Assembly: GCA_963779055.1 (NCBI GenBank)
Contig: CAVZWN010000001.1
Location: forward strand, 558,001-622,000
Direction: 5' to 3'
Origin: Sulfurimicrobium sp963779055
GTDB lineage: Bacteria; Pseudomonadota; Gammaproteobacteria; Burkholderiales; Sulfuricellaceae
DNA: 64,000 nt
Part shown: positions 9,301 to 17,390 of the stretch, one piece after another
How the letters are laid out: the number at the start of each line of letters is the position of its first letter
Position numbering within the stretch: the stretch's first letter is position 1
The notes under the pieces: generated by a model
Database searches by the model: none
Told to the model about the DNA's origin: nothing
Seen by the model: only the letters and a program-made list of their open reading frames with translations
Made by a program: the position numbers and the translations under genes

Positions 9301-9561
9301 GTTGCATGGGCCGGCCGATTGAGCATCCGGGATTTCCGCCAGGGTCGAAAGCCCTTTCAGCATCTGGCGCACCGAGGAAGAAGTTGTACGGTAGCCTTCA
9401 GCGACCGTCTGCGCCATTTTCAGCGCCTCCTCCTGCGAAAATTCCGCAGCCATCCGCCGCTGCTCGAAGGTAGAATAGAGCACCAGCAAAAAAGCCGGCA
9501 GCACAGCAGCCAGAATCAGCAGCATCAGCCGAAAACGCAGGCCCATAAAACGCTTGAACAT
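6349..9561 (-). CDS. dCache-HAMP-PAS-GGDEF-EAL protein with C-terminal receiver domain
   Basis: A 1070-residue membrane protein for cyclic-di-GMP turnover. TM1 (about 10-30) and TM2 (about 285-307) flank a periplasmic Cache-type sensor. HAMP (about 310-360), PAS (about 378-490), GGDEF (about 505-660) and EAL (about 680-930) follow. GGDEF is intact, with an I-site RDSD five residues before it. EAL carries GAEALIRW, DDFGTGYSSLSYL and VIAEGVETEGQ, so both cyclase and phosphodiesterase look potentially active. The last 120 residues form a receiver with LLLLDDEPN, ILSDQGMPEMSG and YITKPWDD, all key residues present. A receiver at the C-terminus of a transmembrane GGDEF-EAL protein is unusual. Monocistronic. 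Confidence 0.93.
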   Translation of the reverse strand: MFKRFMGLRFRLMLLILAAVLPAFLLVLYSTFEQRRMAAEFSQEEALKMAQTVAEGYRTTSSSVRQMLKGLSTLAEIPDAQSAGPCNKMLVNIFRLYPDYANIGVVLSNGEVVCSALPLAAPLNVADRVFFKRTVETREFSIGDYQAGRIADKRGIHFGYPLLTAGNQVWGVIFIFLDLDRLNARLAETPHLEEGDVLLLLDGSGTVLARHPNPEGYIGKSIEKLSLFRKIQQSNGEGTHQSDGLDGIQRVFAFTPLFGGSAYAVVGIPAESVYASANHAFVRNVSLMAGMGLLVLALAWVGGNVLVLKRIRALSRAARKMGQRNLSVRSGLPHDGEEIGQLARSFDEMADNLEAWQKQVFQAHQELEILGYRNQLILESAGDGICGVDRDGKIIFINPAGASMLGYQAEELLGFPLHQTVHYRRIDGSAFPLHECPMHMAVNDGIEHLAREEMLWRKDGSGFYSDYTIIPMLDGKTVTGAVLTFRDVTERKHHEEQLVHQATHDTLTGLANRTILNDRIGLLIERAAREKSVVALFLLDLDRFKEINDSLGHGAGDELLRSIATSLTDVMRDSDTVARLGGDEFVVLVEMEKADGAIPVAQKIFDTLARPFSVSGCEVFIGTSIGISLYPKDGGSAEELLKNADVAMYRAKKRGRNTFRFYNEGMNTSSAERLNLESGLRHALDNGELLLHYQPQVNLRSGEIIGAEALIRWQHPEMGLVSPAKFIPLAEETGLIFPVGEWVMREACSQIKRWQDAGVMTPTVAVNLSAHQFRQRHLVKMTTGVLLDSGLDGRYLELEMTESAVMEDADRVIKVLRELKEAGTTISIDDFGTGYSSLSYLKQFAIDKLKVDQSFVREVTRDPSDAAIVTAVITMAHSLGLNVIAEGVETEGQLEYLRSHGCDEIQGYFFSRPVPAGDFEQMLRSGRRLELNGQTAASTQRTLLLLDDEPNITSALTRLLRREGYQILVAHHPTEAFELLATHPIGVILSDQGMPEMSGIEFFSRAKRLYPDVVRIIFSGYTDLKLVAEAFNQGSIYKYITKPWDDKEVVATVREAFLEQESRCSRRQGV

Positions 9562-9706
9562 AAGCCCTCCAATACATACTGGTTGAGCTGAAAATATTTT
9601 TTTATCTTAGACCACAATTACTTGCAACCACACCGATTCAATTATTTTCAGGGAAAACCTGAGTGAAATCGTGTGGAATCCCTGATACCCCTGATAAAAT
9701 ATTCAA

Positions 9707-10060
9707 ATGAAACTCTACGGCATCCCCAACTGCAATACCGTCAAAAAAGCCCGTACCTGGCTGAGCGAGCAGGGTATTGAACTGCCCTTTCACGACTTCA
9801 AGAAGCAGGGGGTGAGCGAAGAACTGCTCGCATCCTGGCTGAAGCAGGTCAGCTGGGAACAACTGGTAAATCGCAAAGGCACGACCTGGCGCCAGCTGCC
9901 CGACGACGCCAAGGCCGCAGTCTGCGATGAAACCGGCGCAATCCGGCTGATGCTGGAAAAACCCAGCGTCATCAGGCGCCCGGTGCTGGAGAAGGATGGC
10001 AAGCTCACCCTCGGTTTCGACGAAGCTGTTTATCAATCCCTATTTGAAAGCAAGTCATGA
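9707..10060 (+). CDS. yffB: ArsC/Spx-family reductase-like protein (YffB type)
   Basis: A 117-residue thioredoxin-fold protein. MKLYGIPNCNTVKKARTWL carries the single Cys in the CNTxKK context of ArsC-like proteins. IELPFHDFKK and the conserved late segment RRPVLEKDG are also typical. The arsenate-reductase arginine pattern is not clear, so arsenate reduction should not be assumed. Its ATG and dapE overlap by four bases (ATGA). The yffB-dapE pairing is the arrangement known in E. coli, which supports the name. The -10-like TAAAAT just upstream may serve the pair. Confidence 0.85.
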   Translation: MKLYGIPNCNTVKKARTWLSEQGIELPFHDFKKQGVSEELLASWLKQVSWEQLVNRKGTTWRQLPDDAKAAVCDETGAIRLMLEKPSVIRRPVLEKDGKLTLGFDEAVYQSLFESKS

Positions 10061-11187
10061 ACAACAGCACACTGGAACTCGCCAAACAACTCATCGCCCG
10101 CCGCTCGCTCACGCCGGACGACGCCGGTTGTCAGGAAATCATGATCGAACGCCTGGAAAAACTGGGCTTCACAATCGAAAAGATGCGCTTCGGCAACGTC
10201 GACAACTTCTGGGCCCGGCGCGGCACCACCGCCCCGCTGGTGTGTTTTGCGGGCCACACCGACGTGGTTCCCACCGGGCCGGTGGAGAAATGGGAGAGCG
10301 ATCCCTTCCTGCCGGTCATACGCGACGGCATGCTGTTCGGACGCGGCGCGGCCGATATGAAAACTTCTCTCGCCGCATTCATCACCGCCATCGAAGCTTT
10401 CGTTGGAGAGCACCCCGGCCATTCCGGCTCGATTGCGCTCCTGATCACCTCTGACGAAGAAGGCGTGGCGGTGGATGGCACGGTCAAGGTGGTCGAGGCG
10501 CTCAAGGCGCGCAACGAACGCATGGATTACTGCATCGTGGGCGAGCCTTCCTGCGTTTCGAAGCTTGGCGATACGATCAAGAACGGCCGCCGTGGTTCGC
10601 TCTCGGGAATGCTGACGGTAAAGGGTATTCAGGGGCATATCGCCTATCCCCATCTGGCAAAGAACCCCATCCATCTGGCCGCTCCGGCCATGGCGGAACT
10701 GGCCGCAACCGAGTGGGATCCTGGCAATGAATATTTCCCCCCCACCACCTGGCAGATCTCCAATATCCACGGGGGAACAGGCGTCACCAATGTCATTCCA
10801 GGCACGGTGGAAGTCATGTTCAACTTCCGCTTCTCCACCGCGAGCACAATCGAAGGCCTGAAATCCAGAGTGCATGGCATTCTCGATCAGCACGGGCTGG
10901 ATTACGACCTGGCGTGGGAACTGTCGGGCAAGCCTTTCCTGACACCCAGGGGTGATCTGGTCGAAGCCATCGGCTCCGCCATCCGGGAGGTCACCGGTAT
11001 CGAGACTGAACTTTCAACCTCGGGCGGCACCTCGGACGGGCGTTTTATTGCCGACATCTGCGCCCAGCTGGTGGAATTCGGCCCGCTTAACGCGACCATA
11101 CACAAACTCAACGAATGTGTGGCAGCGGCTGATATCGAGCCGCTCAAGGAAATTTACCAGCGCACGCTGGTCAGGCTGCTGGCTTAG
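10057..11187 (+). CDS. dapE: Succinyl-diaminopimelate desuccinylase
   Basis: A 376-residue dizinc M20 amidohydrolase that releases succinate from N-succinyl-LL-DAP. The metal and catalytic motifs are CFAGHTDVVPTGP (His ligand), GRGAADMKTSLAAF (bridging Asp), ITSDEEGVAVDG (general base and ligand Glu), CIVGEPSC and the C-terminal FGPLNATIHKLNE (His ligand). The lid-domain segment GRRGSLSGMLTVKG is present. It completes the succinylase branch with dapC and dapD upstream. The start overlaps yffB by ATGA. Full length, no anomaly. Confidence 0.96.
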   Translation: MNNSTLELAKQLIARRSLTPDDAGCQEIMIERLEKLGFTIEKMRFGNVDNFWARRGTTAPLVCFAGHTDVVPTGPVEKWESDPFLPVIRDGMLFGRGAADMKTSLAAFITAIEAFVGEHPGHSGSIALLITSDEEGVAVDGTVKVVEALKARNERMDYCIVGEPSCVSKLGDTIKNGRRGSLSGMLTVKGIQGHIAYPHLAKNPIHLAAPAMAELAATEWDPGNEYFPPTTWQISNIHGGTGVTNVIPGTVEVMFNFRFSTASTIEGLKSRVHGILDQHGLDYDLAWELSGKPFLTPRGDLVEAIGSAIREVTGIETELSTSGGTSDGRFIADICAQLVEFGPLNATIHKLNECVAAADIEPLKEIYQRTLVRLLA

Positions 11188-11198
11188 CAGGCTCTTCC

Positions 11199-11393
11199 AT
11201 GTCGCTCTCTTTCATCCTCTTTGTTGTGGCTCTGGCTGTCCTGATCGGATTCCTCTACGTTCGTGCGGGAAAACGGCGCGGAACAAGCACTGATGGAGGC
11301 GATGGAGGCGGCATGTCTTTCTCCCTTGATTCGGGCAGCCATTGCAACGATTCCGACAGCGGTTGCGGCGGGGACGGCGGAGGCGGCGATTGA
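11199..11393 (+). CDS. Small single-TM protein with Gly/Asp/Cys-rich tail
   Basis: A 64-residue frame between dapE and prmB. Residues 3-22 (LSFILFVVALAVLIGFLYV) form one hydrophobic helix followed by the basic stretch RAGKRRG, so an N-out/C-in topology is predicted. The tail is rich in Gly, Asp and Ser and ends CGGDGGGGD, with two Cys (CNDSDSGC). Spacing to dapE is 11 bases, and codon use fits the neighbours. I know no function. The tail is shaped like a metal-binding or modified peptide segment, which is speculation. It could be a spurious frame, but the clean TM plus positive-inside charge argues for a gene. Confidence 0.55.
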   Translation: MSLSFILFVVALAVLIGFLYVRAGKRRGTSTDGGDGGGMSFSLDSGSHCNDSDSGCGGDGGGGD

Positions 11394-11424
11394 AATGACG
11401 GAAAACCCATCCTTAAGGAGTTCC

Positions 11425-12318
11425 ATGTATACCGAGGCAAAATCTCAGCTCTCCACCCTGAGAGACCTGCTGCGCTTTGGCGTCAGCCGTTTCAACGAAG
11501 CCGGTCTGTTTTTCGGCCACGGCACCCACAACGCCTATGACGAAGCGGCCTACCTGATCCTGCATAGCCTGCACCTGCCGCCGGATACGCTCGATCCTTT
11601 TCTTGATGCCCGGCTGACCAGCAGCGAAATGGAGCGTGTGCTGCATATTCTCGAACGGCGCGTTACGGAGCGCATTCCCGCCGCCTATCTCACTAACGAA
11701 GCCTGGCTGGGTGATTTCCGATTTTATGTGGATGAGCGCGTGATCGTACCGCGTTCCTTCATTGCCGAATTGCTGCGGGAACAGCTTTCACCGTGGGTGG
11801 TTGACCCGGAAACCGTAACTTCTGCACTGGATATGTGCACTGGCTCGGGCTGTCTGGCTATCCTGATGGCACATACCTTCCCCAATGCCGATATCGATGC
11901 GGCCGATATTTCTCCGGATGCGCTCGAAGTCGCGCAACGCAATGTCACGGATTATGGCCTTGAGGATCATATCCGGTTGGTCCAGTCCGATCTGTTCAGT
12001 AATCTCGGCGAGCAGCGTTACGACGTGATTATCAGCAACCCGCCTTACGTCAATGCCCCTTCCGTGGAAACCTTGCCGCCGGAATACAGACACGAGCCCG
12101 AACTGGCGCTGGGTAGCGGCGAAGACGGCCTCGATGCCACCCGCGTCATCCTGCGCGAAGCCCCAAAACATCTGAACCCGGACGGCATACTGGTGGTCGA
12201 GATCGGCCACAACCGCGATGCTGTGGAAATGGCCTTCCCGGACCTGCCCTTCAGCTGGCTTGAAACCAGCGCCGGAGATGGGCATGTCTTCCTGCTCGGA
12301 CGTGAGCAGATGGTTTAA
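11425..12318 (+). CDS. prmB: Ribosomal protein uL3 N5-glutamine methyltransferase
   Basis: A 297-residue HemK/PrmB family SAM methyltransferase. The N-terminal helical domain (MYTEAKSQLSTLRDLL; AYLTNEAWLGDFRFYVDE) is the PrmB type. The catalytic domain has ALDMCTGSGCLAIL (SAM loop) and the substrate-glutamine motif SNPPYVNA. The ATG at 11425 has a good AAGGAG at 11415-11420. The frame is open upstream to 11263, but that part overlaps the preceding small gene and is not used. A weak AT-rich hairpin follows the stop. Confidence 0.93.
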   Translation: MYTEAKSQLSTLRDLLRFGVSRFNEAGLFFGHGTHNAYDEAAYLILHSLHLPPDTLDPFLDARLTSSEMERVLHILERRVTERIPAAYLTNEAWLGDFRFYVDERVIVPRSFIAELLREQLSPWVVDPETVTSALDMCTGSGCLAILMAHTFPNADIDAADISPDALEVAQRNVTDYGLEDHIRLVQSDLFSNLGEQRYDVIISNPPYVNAPSVETLPPEYRHEPELALGSGEDGLDATRVILREAPKHLNPDGILVVEIGHNRDAVEMAFPDLPFSWLETSAGDGHVFLLGREQMV

Positions 12319-12319
12319 G

Positions 12320-12355
12320 AATATCTTTTATTTTATTGATATAAAGATATTTTTC
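12320..12355 (+). terminator. AT-rich stem-loop with T-run after prmB
   Basis: AATATCTTT (12320-12328) is the reverse complement of AAAGATATT (12343-12351), with a 14-base loop and further T just after. The stem is weak, so this is only a candidate intrinsic terminator. Confidence 0.4.
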
Positions 12356-12468
12356 ATGGCCGCATAAATTGATAGCTAGCCATTGTTTACCAAAGACTTA
12401 AATCTGCTCTTGCCTGAAGGTCAAAGCGGGCAGTATGCTCTGGTCATACATTTCCTGATGCTATCGCC

Positions 12469-12846
12469 GTGCCAAAACAGCCTGTAAAAATAATTCGTCA
12501 ATTCGGTGCCGTGTCTGCCTCCATGCTCTATCCCATTCGACACGGGTATTCACAGCTTGCCGCATTGCAAAACAGGCAAAGAGTCGAGCTGCTGGCGGAT
12601 GTCACTGAAATACGGGGTTTCATGCCACTGCTCATGAAACAGCGTAACGGGTTGCACTGGACAAGTCAGGACCGCCGCCTCATCAGTAAACAGTTGCGCA
12701 GCCTCGCCCGCTTAGGCCCCTACGCCGTCATTATCCTGCTCCCGGGAGGTTTGCTGCTGTTGCCACTGCTGGCCTGGTGGCTGGACCGGCGCAGGCTGAA
12801 ACGCCATTCCGGTGAAACGCCTGATGAACCCCAAAAAAGCAGTTAG
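12469..12846 (+). CDS. Small membrane protein, weakly LETM1-like
   Basis: A 125-residue protein starting with GTG. A soluble basic N-terminal two thirds is followed by a hydrophobic stretch around residues 84-104 (YAVIILLPGGLLLLPLLAW) and the basic end DRRRLKRHSG. The pattern of a Pro-Gly-Gly turn within a hydrophobic segment before a basic tail is reminiscent of bacterial LETM1-like proteins, but the match is too short to be sure. The stop lies inside the left arm of the following repeat. Monocistronic, function unknown. Confidence 0.6.
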   Translation: MPKQPVKIIRQFGAVSASMLYPIRHGYSQLAALQNRQRVELLADVTEIRGFMPLLMKQRNGLHWTSQDRRLISKQLRSLARLGPYAVIILLPGGLLLLPLLAWWLDRRRLKRHSGETPDEPQKSS

Positions 12847-13010
12847 CCACGGAGTTCACGGAGAACACGGAGTAAAAATAATAAACTGCACGTTATTTGG
12901 CACTCACCCGTTGGGCGAGCCCATAAAAAGGCACAAAACTGCCTTTGCGAGTTGGGCGACAAGTCGCCCATCCCTGCCTACTACCCCGCTTCTCCGTGTT
13001 CTCCGTGGTT
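12843..13010. repeat. Composite element with CACGGAG-type inverted ends (family A, copy 1)
   Basis: The left end holds three CACGGAG-like units (12847-12874: CCACGGAG, TTCACGGAG, AACACGGAG). The right end, CTCCGTGTTCTCCGTGG, is the inverse. Inside are two further exact hairpins: AAAGGCA/TGCCTTT (12927-12946) and TGGGCGAC/GTCGCCCA (12953-12970). No frame inside looks coding. The same unit recurs at 17391-17467 and, as CACAGAG, at 33011-33077. Confidence 0.75.
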
Positions 13011-13029
13011 CCAAACTGGGGTTTTAGGT

Positions 13030-14688
13030 TTAATTGATTTGTCCGAGTGCATCCGGCTTCGGATCAGGTTCCGCCTGTGGTTTTTTTTCCGCGCTCTTTA
13101 CCGGGACATCATCACCAAGCAAACGTGTAGCTTTTGCCGCCTGTTGCACTGCGCGGCGGATGGCACTCGCAGCACGCAGGCGAGCATCCATATCCGCCAC
13201 GGACTGGCGGCCCAGGGCGCCCGCTTCGAGGAGCTCGGCTTTCAGTATCTGATAATCCCCTTCCAGATTCAGCAAGCTGTTTTCCCAGTCATAGGCCGCT
13301 TCCTGCCCACTTTCAGGGCCAACGCCGGAAAACAGCCGCACTGCCTGATCAATAAACGTTCCACCTGATTCGATCAGTACTGGCATAGGGGTTTCACGCG
13401 CTGCAGCTGCGGCCTCCATGGCCAGTTCCGCTACAGACTCGTAGTAGCGGGCCACGCGCAGGATCTCCGGCAGGCGCTGTGCGCTGTCACGCGACATGCC
13501 GGACTGATTCATGCGTGAAATGAAATCTGCCACGGCTTGATTCAGCTTTGCCACAATCTGCTGGTCCACGGCCAGCTTTTCCCCAGCAGCGCCAGCCATG
13601 GCCTCGCGCATCATGCGCAGGGCGATGCCGCCGATGCGCCGCACTTCCTGCTCCAGAGCGCCCAGCGCCAGGGCTGGCACTGCGGCAACGTTGGCGTCCA
13701 GATAACGGGGCCGGGCTTCATCTTCTTCGGCGACACGAAAGCGCTTTTCGAGAAACCGGACCATGTGGGCTGCGATGGGCCAGATGAGTATCACGCCGAG
13801 CAGGTTGAAGGCGGTGTGGAACAGGGCCAGCTTGGCAGCCGGCGCCGAGCCGAGTTCCAGCGCTTCGCCTGCCATGCCGATGGCCGTCACCAGCCAGGGC
13901 AGCAGCGCCAGCGCCACCGCGCCGGTCAGGACATTGAACAGGATATGGGCAGAGGCAGCCCGTCTGGCGTTGGGCGTGGCACCGATGGAAGCAATCAACG
14001 CGGTGACGGTCGTGCCGACATTGGCGCCGATGACTACCGCAGCGGCGCCCTGGGCAGTCAGCAATCCACCCTGAGCAGCAGTCAGCGCAATGGCCAGGGA
14101 AGCGCTTGAGGATTGCATCAGCACAGTGAGTATGATGCCGATCAGCACCTGTACCAGCGTATCGCCGACGCCCTCGCCTTCCGGCAGCTTGAAATCCGCT
14201 GACAGGCCGGAAAAGGATTCTTTCAGCATGTCGATACCCAGAAACAGGATGCCGAAACCTGCCAGCGTTTGACCCAGCGCGCCACGCCGCTTGCCCTTGC
14301 CGGTAAGCTGCAGCGCCATGCCGATGCCAATAAGCGGTAACGCCAGCAATTCGATCTTGAATTTCAGCCCGACCAGTGCGACCAGCCAGCCGGTCATGGT
14401 GGTACCAACATTGGCACCGAACAGCACCCAGATGGATTGTCCCAGCGTGAGCAGTCCTGCATTGACGAAGCCGATGGCGGCAACCGTCACGGCGCTGGAA
14501 GACTGGACCAGGGCGGTGACCAGAATCCCCGAAGCCAGCCCGCGCAGCCGGGTTTTGGTGGAATGGGCAAGGATGCGCTCCAGCGCCGGGCCGGCTGCAA
14601 GCTTGAGTCCGTCAGTCATCAGCCCCATGCCGAGCAGAAACAGGCCGATACCGCCCAGCAGTCCACCCGCTATGGCCCAGATGCTCAT
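13030..14688 (-). CDS. Na+/phosphate cotransporter family protein with PhoU-like tail
   Basis: About 552 residues. The membrane part (about 1-310) holds two inverted repeats, each with the QSSSA signature (ALVQSSSAVTVAAIGF and VLMQSSSASLAIALT) and a following GANVGTT segment. This is diagnostic of NptA/YjbB-type Na/Pi cotransporters. The remaining 240 residues are helical and PhoU-like. I prefer the ATG at 14688, preceded by AGGAAAGG, over the in-frame TTG at 14706. It is likely a low-affinity phosphate porter or exporter. No pho-box is evident. Confidence 0.9.
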   Translation of the reverse strand: MSIWAIAGGLLGGIGLFLLGMGLMTDGLKLAAGPALERILAHSTKTRLRGLASGILVTALVQSSSAVTVAAIGFVNAGLLTLGQSIWVLFGANVGTTMTGWLVALVGLKFKIELLALPLIGIGMALQLTGKGKRRGALGQTLAGFGILFLGIDMLKESFSGLSADFKLPEGEGVGDTLVQVLIGIILTVLMQSSSASLAIALTAAQGGLLTAQGAAAVVIGANVGTTVTALIASIGATPNARRAASAHILFNVLTGAVALALLPWLVTAIGMAGEALELGSAPAAKLALFHTAFNLLGVILIWPIAAHMVRFLEKRFRVAEEDEARPRYLDANVAAVPALALGALEQEVRRIGGIALRMMREAMAGAAGEKLAVDQQIVAKLNQAVADFISRMNQSGMSRDSAQRLPEILRVARYYESVAELAMEAAAAARETPMPVLIESGGTFIDQAVRLFSGVGPESGQEAAYDWENSLLNLEGDYQILKAELLEAGALGRQSVADMDARLRAASAIRRAVQQAAKATRLLGDDVPVKSAEKKPQAEPDPKPDALGQIN

Positions 14689-14982
14689 TTCAGCCTTTCC
14701 TGACAATCTGTTGCAGGCTCTGCACCGAGCCGTGCCGGCATGCAGCTTGTCACGAGTGCGGAGTGGAACGCCGGACCGAGCCTGTAGTCTGATAAGTATG
14801 GGAATGGGGCTAAAGTCATCGGTGGGGGTAATAAGGTTGCGGGCATTGCATGATCCGTAAAACTGACGTGCAGTGACGATGGTAACACCTAACGCCAGAG
14901 CGAGCTGTTATAGCGCCCCTCGCAGGCCCGAAAGATAAAGTCATGAAATCTTTAACGTGATTTCCCATTTGAGGAGAACATC

Positions 14983-15861
14983 ATGCAACCTTCCATCCAT
15001 GTTGTCGTCGCCACTGATTTTTCAGAATCGGCCAAACGGGCGGCGCGGCGCGGCGCACTGATCGCACAACAGCTCAAAGCGGAATTGCATCTGTTGCATG
15101 TAGTGCAACCTCTGGATATCTATCCGGGAGCGGATCCTGCCGCCGATTTCAGGATGAACCATGAGCAGGTGATACAGGCAGCGGTCAAAACCCGCCTTGA
15201 TGCCCTGGCCGCCAGCTTGCACAAGGAGTTCGCCATCCAGGTTGTGTCCGCCACGCGTCTGGGTCGCGCGCACACGGAGATTGCCGGTTATGCGGCAGCC
15301 AAAACGGCCTTCCTGGTAGTTACCGGAACGCGCGGCGAAAACGCCCTGCTGGACCTGCTGATGGGCTCCACCGCCTCCCGCCTGCTGCGTCTGGCGACCT
15401 TCCCGGTGCTGATCGCTAAAAACACAGCGGTGGAACCCTATCAAAGTGCCATTGCTGCGGTGGATTTTTCACCTGGATCGAGCCATGTTCTGGAACTCTC
15501 CCACGCCGTCGCATCGAGTGCGAGGATCGAGGTACTGCATGTTTACGACACCGATCATGATGACCGGATGCGCGAGGCGGGGATGGATGAAGCCTATATT
15601 CTTGGCCGCCAGGAACACGTCCTGAAGGATGCGGAAAAACACCTGGACATCGAGCTGGCCGGGATGAATTACGGGAATACCACGCGGCACGTCCTGGCCG
15701 CCCATCCTGCTGCAGCCATCTGCAAACGCGCCAGCGCCCTGCATGCCGACCTGATCGTAATTGGGCGGCATGGCAAGAGCGGGATGCAGGAACTGTTGCT
15801 GGGCAGCGTCAGCAAGGACGTGACCCATGCCGCGGAATGCGACGTATTGCTGTGCTATTGA
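14983..15861 (+). CDS. Tandem universal stress protein (UspA family)
   Basis: A 292-residue protein with two Usp domains. The first (about 1-145) has VVVATDFSESAKRAARRG and the ATP-loop-like GTRGENALLDLLMGSTASRLLR. The second (about 150-292) has IAAVDFSPGSSHVLELS and GRHGKSGMQELLLGSVSKDV. The G-2X-G-9X-GS/T ATP-binding pattern is present in both halves. The ATG at 14983 follows GAGGAGA. Monocistronic, with 294 bases upstream to the divergent phosphate porter in which I see no gene. Confidence 0.92.
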   Translation: MQPSIHVVVATDFSESAKRAARRGALIAQQLKAELHLLHVVQPLDIYPGADPAADFRMNHEQVIQAAVKTRLDALAASLHKEFAIQVVSATRLGRAHTEIAGYAAAKTAFLVVTGTRGENALLDLLMGSTASRLLRLATFPVLIAKNTAVEPYQSAIAAVDFSPGSSHVLELSHAVASSARIEVLHVYDTDHDDRMREAGMDEAYILGRQEHVLKDAEKHLDIELAGMNYGNTTRHVLAAHPAAAICKRASALHADLIVIGRHGKSGMQELLLGSVSKDVTHAAECDVLLCY

Positions 15862-15941
15862 ATTTTAACGACGATTTTTTCTGGAGCAGGGTATCGACAA
15901 CATCAGGATGTTAACGGTGTATCCAACCTGATTCACCGCTT

Positions 15942-16316
15942 TCAGAATCGTTCCACAGCGTAATAACGCTTCTCTTCGGGCTGGAACGCCGCCACCAGCG
16001 CGTCGAAAAGCTGATGCGCCTTGTCGTGGTTGTCGCTATGCATGTTGCAGACAAATACGTCCAGCGTCACGAAACGCTTTTCCGGCCAGGTATGCACGGA
16101 AACATGCGATTCGGCCAGGATCACCACCCCGGTAACGCCGCCGGAAGCACCGAACTGGTGAAAGCACTCCCCCACCGCCGTCAGTCCGCTGTTGCCGACC
16201 TGTTCCAGACAAAAGGCACGCAGAGCGTCAATTTCCCGCAGCAGCCGGTCCTCACCGCCGCAGCCATAAAGATTGCCCATCAGATGCAGGCCGTCGATGC
16301 TGTCGATTGGTTTCAT
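15942..16316 (-). CDS. speD: S-adenosylmethionine decarboxylase proenzyme
   Basis: A 124-residue class 1B (short) AdoMet decarboxylase that makes decarboxylated SAM, the aminopropyl donor. The self-cleavage site is the Glu-Ser in LAESHVSVHTWPEK; the Ser becomes the pyruvoyl group. His and Cys partners lie nearby (HTWPE; DVFVCNMH). GLHLMGNLYGC is the N-terminal family block. I chose the ATG at 16316; a longer frame to 16508 runs into the divergent gene. It shares a 63-base promoter region with the divergent SPFH operon, which ends in a spermidine synthase, so the two arms probably act together. Confidence 0.93.
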   Translation of the reverse strand: MKPIDSIDGLHLMGNLYGCGGEDRLLREIDALRAFCLEQVGNSGLTAVGECFHQFGASGGVTGVVILAESHVSVHTWPEKRFVTLDVFVCNMHSDNHDKAHQLFDALVAAFQPEEKRYYAVERF

Positions 16317-16322
16317 GATGGT

Positions 16323-16352
16323 TGGATTATAACCGTCCTTTATGGGTAGAAT
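16323..16352. promoter_or_regulatory. Candidate back-to-back promoters between speD and the SPFH operon
   Basis: On the plus strand TTGGAT (16323-16328) and TAGAAT (16347-16352) are 18 bases apart, upstream of the SPFH start at 16380. On the minus strand TATAAT (complement of 16326-16331) lies 10 bases before the speD ATG. The elements interleave, so expression of the two arms may be linked or mutually exclusive. The speD -35 is poor. Confidence 0.4.
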
Positions 16353-16379
16353 GGGCAAAATCATAAGGAGGAGCGCACC

Positions 16380-17382
16380 ATGGGTCTGTTCGATTTTGTC
16401 GCCAAGCAGTTTATTGATGTCATCCACTGGACCGAACCCGGGGATGGCATCCTGGCGTACCGCTTCCCCATGTCCGGAGATGGAAATCCAGAACGGCGCC
16501 TCGCTCACGGTGCGCGAATCTCAGCTGGCCCTGTTCGTCGACGAAGGCAAGGTGGCGGATCTGTTCCAGCCGGGACGCTACACGCTCACCACCCAGACCC
16601 TGCCGGTCCTGACTTACCTGAAGAACTGGGACAAGTTCTTCGAGTCGCCCTTCAAGTCCGACGTTTATTTCTTCAGCACCCGCCTCCAGCTCGACCGCAA
16701 ATGGGGCACGCCCAACCCCATCACCATTCGCGACAAGGAATTCGGCATCGTGCGGCTGCGCGCCTTCGGCATCTATTCCTATCGCGTCACCGATCCGCAG
16801 AAGTTTTACACCGAGGTCAGCGGCACGCGCGAAACTTATACGGTAGACGACCTCGATGGCCAGTTGCGCAACACCCTGATCGGCTCGATGACCGACCTGT
16901 TTGGCGAATCCGGCGTGCCTTTTCTCGACATGGCGGCCAATCAGGATGAGTTCGGCGCACGCCTGAAAGAGAAGATGCTGCCGGTGTTCGACCGCTACGG
17001 ACTGGCACTGGACAATCTGGTGGTGCAGAACGTCTCTTTGCCGGAAGAATTGCAGAAAGTGCTGGATCAGCGTATCGGCATGAACATGGTGGGCGACCTC
17101 GGCAAATATACCCAGTACCAGACGGCCAATGCCATTCCCGTTGCCGCCGCCAACGAAGGCGGCGTGGCCGGTGCCGGTGTCGGCCTGGGAGCCGGCATCG
17201 CCATGGGTCAGGCCATGGCCGCAGGCATGACGCAAGCAGCAACCCCAGCTGCCCCAACTGCGCAGGCGCCCGAGGACATCCCCGCCCTGCTGGAAAAACT
17301 TCACGGTCTGGTGGCCAAGGGTATCCTCAGTCAGGAAGAATACGAGGCCAAAAAAGCTGAACTGCTCAAGAAGATAGTTTGA
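16380..17382 (+). CDS. SPFH-domain protein with C-terminal SHOCT segment, frameshifted
   Basis: The YdjI/virion-core-like SPFH family, about 333 residues after repair. The ATG at 16380 follows AAGGAGGAG and reads MGLFDFVAKQFIDVIHWTEP. The frame breaks in CCCC 16466-16469. Dropping one C joins YRFP to CPEMEIQNGASLTVRESQ, after which the frame is open to 17382. The SPFH core (about 35-245) includes SPFKSDVYFFSTR and LFGESGVPFLDMAANQ. A Gly/Ala-rich linker (GVGLGAGIAMGQAMAAG) follows. The last 35 residues (LLEKLHGLVAKGILSQEEYE) match SHOCT. It probably forms a membrane-surface scaffold. It heads the operon with DUF4178, DUF350 and speE. Confidence 0.85.
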
Positions 17383-17390
17383 AAAAATGA

